From Flaviflexus equikiangi (GTDB taxonomy: Bacteria; Actinomycetota; Actinomycetes; Actinomycetales; Actinomycetaceae): a stretch of 64,000 bases of DNA. The translations under genes and the position numbers were made by a program. Each line of letters opens with the position of its first letter. The stretch's first letter is position 1. The notes beneath the pieces were generated by a model that was not told the origin of the DNA, made no database searches, and saw only the letters and a program-made list of their open reading frames with translations. The stretch is from the NCBI RefSeq assembly GCF_014069875.1, contig NZ_CP059676.1:372001-436000 (forward strand). Reading direction: 5' to 3'. Positions 61,004 to 64,000 of this stretch are shown here, piece after piece.

Positions 61004-61417
61004 GTGCCTGATGACGTCGTGCGGCTGCTCGCTACGGTTCCCGAGTGGTTCGGGCAGTGGGAATTCAACGCCGACTACGTCGAGGCTGCACGCTCCAAAG
61101 AGGCATGGACGGTTCGCGCCGCCAGGGTCAGGTCGTAGGCGTCGCGCTGATCGACCGCCACTTCCCGCAAGTTACTGAAGTGCACCTTGGCGTTGTTGAT
61201 CGGGCGGTTCATGGTCCCGGGTTCGGCACGGCAATGCTCAGGGCCGTTGAGAACGGCTGTCCATCGCGGCTTCCATTTGCTGGAAGTGAAAACCCTTGGG
61301 AGCTCCCATCCGGATGTCGGATATGCGCGCACTCGTCACTTCGATGAGCGGTGGGGTTTTCTGCCGCTGGAGGAGACCGCGCTCTGGGGTGAAGGCTCCC
61401 CTGCTTTATCTTGGTGA
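61004..61417 (+). pseudogene. GNAT acetyltransferase, frameshifted
   Basis: Three reading frames in series give one GNAT protein: VPDDVVRLLATVPEWFGQWEFNADYVEAARSKEAWTVRAA (61004-61125), then GQVVGVALIDRHFPQVTEVHLGVVDRAVHGPGFGTAMLRAVE (to about 61255), then RGFHLLEVKTLGSSHPDVGYARTRHFDERWGFLPLEETALWG (to 61417). Each break needs a one- or two-base shift. The acetyl-CoA loop VHGPGFGTA is intact. It lies right after HigBA; GNAT genes beside toxin modules may be toxins themselves, but this one is dead. Confidence 0.75.
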
Positions 61418-62157
61418 AGGCGTTGCCTGCCCTTCCTGTAGCAGACAAGCCCTGACCATCTTTGCGAGGTCGAGGTTCAGCGGGACATCCGGGCACGGAT
61501 GGGTGGACGCGTCATCCAAAGGTTGGTCTGTGCCGGAACGTGGTCGAATTCAGATTTGATGTCCGATCCGGTGGTTTACGAGCGATCACGGAATTTCAGA
61601 GTGGTGTAGTGAGCACCTCGGAAATGTCGAACCGGACCCGCCGGTAAGAAATCACTGACCTCCGCAGGAGGTTGAGAGTTTTCCAAGGTGTCATCGGCGT
61701 CACTGAGTTTGCGGACTACCCTCACAAGCAGGTCTAGGCATGGTGGCGGCCGGATGAGCGAGACCTTCGCGAGTGTGGCTCGTCATTGCTTGCTCGAGAG
61801 AACTACCTGGCGTTCGTCGGCAGCCACGAGGTGGGGTTCCGATATGAATCATGGTGAATCGACATGATGTTTGTGGAGCCGAGGTTCGTGCGAGAGGGGC
61901 TGGCGTGCGAGCTAGGGCGTCGCGACGCAGCTTTCCTCAAACGTGAGCACCACGGTCCGGCCGTCTTTCGAAGCATGTGGTTCACGGATCGAGACCGAGC
62001 AACATCCCGTGATAGGAGACATCGTCCTGACCAACGTTCAAATGACTAAGTAGCTTCGTTGAGGAGTATTGGGTCGTCGCGATGCGTTGGAGCTGGCAAA
62101 CTGCGACTGGATGCCTCCCAACCCTAGTGATATCGTCGTTGATATCAAACGGAGGAG
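61418..62157. other. 740-bp stretch with decayed coding sequence
   Basis: No intact gene. At 61692-61859 the plus strand reads GVIGVTEFADYPHKQV, a TAG stop, then AWWRPDERDLRECGSSLL ARENYLAFVGSHEVGFRYESW and a stop. It has native codon use, so it is probably the end of a dead gene of unknown family. The rest has mixed frames and lower GC. I see no repeats or transposase. Confidence 0.5.
62128..62147. promoter_or_regulatory. Operator of the FitAB-type locus
   Basis: TGATATC-GTCGTT-GATATCA, an exact 7-bp inverted pair just before the ribosome site GGAGGAG (62151-62157). RHH antitoxins bind such sites to repress their own operon. Confidence 0.6.
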
Positions 62158-62166
62158 TTGGTTTTG

Positions 62167-62400
62167 ATGGCCTCGATTGTTGTCCGCGGACTCGATGAGT
62201 CCGTGAAGAACCGTCTTGCCGCGCAGGCAAAAGAGCATGGTCGATCGATGGAAGCAGAGGTGCGCGAAATCCTGACGCGTGCTTCGTCCCCGCCGCATAT
62301 CGGCATCGCGCTCATGGGCTTCGCCCGGGACGTGGGTGAGGTTGAAGAGCTGCAGATTCCTGCTCGGTCTGACACCGCGCGAGCGGTGGACTTCGAATGA
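62167..62400 (+). CDS. FitA-like ribbon-helix-helix antitoxin
   Basis: 77-aa antitoxin: MASIVVRGLDESVKNRLAAQAKEHGRSMEAEVREILTRA is the FitA/VapB RHH domain; the C-terminal half binds and blocks the toxin. ATG 62167 lies nine bases from GGAGGAG; TTG 62158 is possible. The stop overlaps the toxin ATG (ATGA). Confidence 0.88.
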   Translation: MASIVVRGLDESVKNRLAAQAKEHGRSMEAEVREILTRASSPPHIGIALMGFARDVGEVEELQIPARSDTARAVDFE

Positions 62401-62816
62401 TCGTTCTCGACACAAGCGTCATTTCAGAAGTGTTCCGGCCCACTCCTGATCCTGGTGTGCTCGCGTGGCTTGAGTCCCTCACTGGTGATGTTGCGATCAC
62501 AACGATCACGCTCGCCGAATTGCTCGCGGGTGTTCGGCGGTTGCCAGCCGGTCGGCGCAAGAGTGACTTGGAGTTGGCGCTCGATGCCGCACTCGAGCCA
62601 TATCGGAACACGCGTTCGCTGCTCGCATTCGATGATGCGTCTGCTGCGGAGTACGCAGAGGTTCTGCTTGCTCGCGAACAGGCCGAGTTGCCGATCAGTA
62701 CTCCTGACGCGCAGATCGCGGCGATCTGTCGAGCAAACGGCGCGATCTGCGCCACGCGTAACGAGAGAGATTTTGCCGAGACGGGTGTCCAGGTTCTGAG
62801 CCCTTGGACGAGATGA
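62397..62816 (+). CDS. FitB/VapC-type PIN-domain toxin
   Basis: PIN ribonuclease of 139 aa with all acidic active-site residues: Asp5 in MIVLDTSVISE, Glu42 in TLAELLAGV, Asp near 104 in STPDAQIAAI and Asp near 124 in RNERDF. Cleaves RNA (tRNA or rRNA in VapC relatives). Coupled to the antitoxin by ATGA. Intact pair in an otherwise decayed stretch. Confidence 0.9.
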   Translation: MIVLDTSVISEVFRPTPDPGVLAWLESLTGDVAITTITLAELLAGVRRLPAGRRKSDLELALDAALEPYRNTRSLLAFDDASAAEYAEVLLAREQAELPISTPDAQIAAICRANGAICATRNERDFAETGVQVLSPWTR

Positions 62817-63285
62817 GGCCGTGACCAGGAAGGACGTGCCTGATGTTCCGCAAGCGACGGAGCATGATGAGTTTCTTTTTGCGCTTTAACTCCTGGCCGC
62901 GGCCGCTCCAAGACTGACGTCCGTTGCCTCACGTCTAGTTGATCCGCGTGATCGTATGGCCGTCTGACGTGCGATGTGACCGTCGTCGAAGGGCATGTTG
63001 TTGGCGAAGTTCAGACGTCCATCGACGACCTAGAGCCCGCGGACCTCATAGATTCCGAGGTGTGCCCTATGGGATGCCTAGCGTTAGCCACTTCAATGAA
63101 CAGGCTGCGGATCGGGGTTTCTCGGGAGTCTGATGAGCGCGCGATATAGCGTGGGCCGAGGTGTAGTTTGAACAGGGGAGTCGCGCGATGCATGACGACC
63201 ATGGATAGCAGCGGAATCCCTAGTCATAGTTCCGTAGCGTCGAGAGACGACGGGAATAAGAAGGTTCGATCACGGGAGATCTGCT
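62817..63285. other. 469-bp stretch without supported gene
   Basis: Codon patterns are weak in all frames and no start has a ribosome site. A run EVQTSIDDLEPADLIDSEV (about 63008-63066) could be a small remnant. No repeat or RNA gene recognised. Confidence 0.45.
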
Positions 63286-63645
63286 ATGCGACAGCCAGTG
63301 CACCATTCAATCAGCTACATCGAGATCCGCGTGACAGATCTTGCGGCGGCGCGATCCTTCTACGAGTCCGCTTTCGGATGGGAGTTCAACGATTACGGAC
63401 CCACCTACTGCGGGATCAAGTCGGCCGACGGGGAGAGTGAGGTCGGTGGGCTCGATGCTGGCACTGCGCCTAGCGAGTACGGCCCCCTCGTCCTCCTCTG
63501 TTCGCACGATCTCGATGCGACAGTCGAGGCTGTCAAGGAGGCCGGCGGCACGATCGTGGGAACGCCCTACGACTATCCGGGCGGACGCCGGTTCGAGTTC
63601 CTCGACACAAGCGGAAACAGGCTCGGCGTCTTCACCGAGCAGTAG
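63286..63645 (+). CDS. VOC family (glyoxalase-like) protein
   Basis: Single-domain VOC protein of 119 aa: HSISYIEIRVTDLAAARSFYESAFGWEF at the start, TYCGIKSADGE, and FEFLDTSGNRLGVF at the end. Metal ligands may be His7, Glu in FEF and Glu near 55; many relatives are annotated as glyoxalase or drug-resistance proteins. Only distantly like the VOC protein at 4980. GGGAGATC lies upstream of the ATG. Confidence 0.87.
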   Translation: MRQPVHHSISYIEIRVTDLAAARSFYESAFGWEFNDYGPTYCGIKSADGESEVGGLDAGTAPSEYGPLVLLCSHDLDATVEAVKEAGGTIVGTPYDYPGGRRFEFLDTSGNRLGVFTEQ

Positions 63646-63670
63646 CAAGTTTGACTTTCGACGCCTCGTC

Positions 63671-63694
63671 CTATTGATTATCGATAGATAATAG
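63671..63694. promoter_or_regulatory. Imperfect palindrome before the DUF2975 gene
   Basis: CTATTGATTATCGATAGATAATAG, centred on TATCGATA, with 9 of 12 pairs matching. It is AT-rich and lies 15 bp upstream of the ATG, so it may be an operator. Confidence 0.45.
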
Positions 63695-63708
63695 GCGATG
63701 ATCGATGC

Positions 63709-64000
63709 ATGAATCATCGTGTCATTATTGACGGGCTTCGCATACTCCTGGTCGCTGCAGTCCTCGTCATCGCCTCGATCCAGCTGATCTTCCTGCCATG
63801 GCTCTCCGGAGAGGTGGCGCGAGACCTCCCCGCGGAGGCCTTTATGCGATGGCCGATATTGGGCCTGTCGATTGCAGGTCTCGCCTGCGTCCAAGTGGGC
63901 CTTGTGAGCATGTTCCGTCTGCTTGGTCTCACGAAAGCCGGTGATGTGTTCTCCAGCCGTGCTCTGCGCTGGGTTGATGCCATCATCGGAGCCGCCCTGG
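63709..64000 (+). CDS. DUF2975 domain membrane protein (cut by window end)
   Basis: First 97 codons of a membrane protein: IDGLRILLVAAVLVIASIQLIFLPWLSG, then AFMRWPILGLSIAGLACVQVGLVSMFRLL and a third helix at FSSRALRWVDAIIGAAL. This fits DUF2975, a four-span protein usually followed by a small Xre-type regulator (YozG-like), which would lie beyond the window. Partial at the 3' end. Confidence 0.82.
   Translation, partial: MNHRVIIDGLRILLVAAVLVIASIQLIFLPWLSGEVARDLPAEAFMRWPILGLSIAGLACVQVGLVSMFRLLGLTKAGDVFSSRALRWVDAIIGAAL

Noticed and set aside
61864-62049. Small ORF starting MMFVEPRF
   Set aside because: Codon use is not native and no start signal; probably chance in decayed DNA.
62939-63133. 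Small ORF of 64 codons
   Set aside because: No ribosome site, poor codon pattern and no homology that I recognise.

Overview
The window looks like a chromosomal segment of a high-GC Gram-positive actinobacterium. It carries mycothiol genes (mshA, mshB, mca), an Rpf-like muralytic protein, an FtsB-DUF501-Ppx block and MEP-pathway genes (ispE, ispH). From memory, the order rsmI/PMT - metG - tatD - rpf - rsmA - ispE, then glmU - prs - rplY - pth - mfd - lipoprotein - eno - ftsB - DUF501 - ppx, then greA - DUF4307 - mca - (Rv1083-like) - hemolysin III - Z-prenyl synthase, then xseB/xseA - ispH - ychF follows Mycobacterium tuberculosis Rv1002c to Rv1112. Codon use and lineage marks suggest Actinomycetales (Actinomycetaceae-like), but the genus cannot be fixed from sequence alone.

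Layout. 1-2 kb: mycothiol synthesis (mshA-mshB). 2-9.7 kb: accessory metabolism, with BrnQ, a DUF2249-P450 operon, a VOC-aldehyde dehydrogenase-SDR operon and protein O-mannosyltransferase. 9.7-19 kb: conserved core (rsmI, pncA, metG, tatD, rpf, rsmA, ispE, ABC-F). 19-24 kb: SGNH hydrolase, MarR regulator, and a tetR-ABC transporter operon split by an internally deleted IS481-type element. 24-35 kb: tRNA-Gln, glmU (truncated), prs, L25, pth, mfd, lipoprotein, enolase, FtsB, DUF501, Ppx. 35-42.5 kb: sodium/proton homeostasis, with NhaA divergent from a complete six-gene Mrp antiporter operon that is preceded by an unusual tRNA and a leader with a short ORF. 42.5-50 kb: DyP peroxidase plus PCuAC lipoprotein, Bax-inhibitor protein, FKBP, MsrA, AI-2E exporter, GreA. 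50-60.4 kb: mca, a frameshifted ppk2, hemolysin III, prenyl synthase, fructokinase-like gene, XseAB, IspH, RmuC, YchF. 60.4-63.7 kb: an accessory stretch of toxin-antitoxin loci (HigBA, FitAB type) and decayed genes. It ends with a VOC protein and a DUF2975 membrane protein cut by the window edge.

How the genes work together. Redox and thiol protection is a theme (mycothiol synthesis and use, MsrA, DyP, PCuAC, VOC proteins), as is sodium and pH control (NhaA, MrpAB-G, possibly the NatAB-like ABC pair). Operons are tight: ATGA, GTGA and TGATG overlaps are the rule. At least a dozen genes show a TANNNT-like -10 hexamer 6-8 nt upstream of the start and no Shine-Dalgarno, so leaderless mRNAs are probably common here.

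The most unusual items are the truncated GlmU without acetyltransferase active site, the ppk2 gene broken by an exact 7-bp tandem duplication, the 372-bp IS481 derivative with intact ends and target duplication sitting on the tetR stop codon, the strong-SD 18-codon ORF before mrpA, and a class I tRNA with a UAA anticodon. I did not find a CRISPR array, prophage or convincing new multi-gene defence system.
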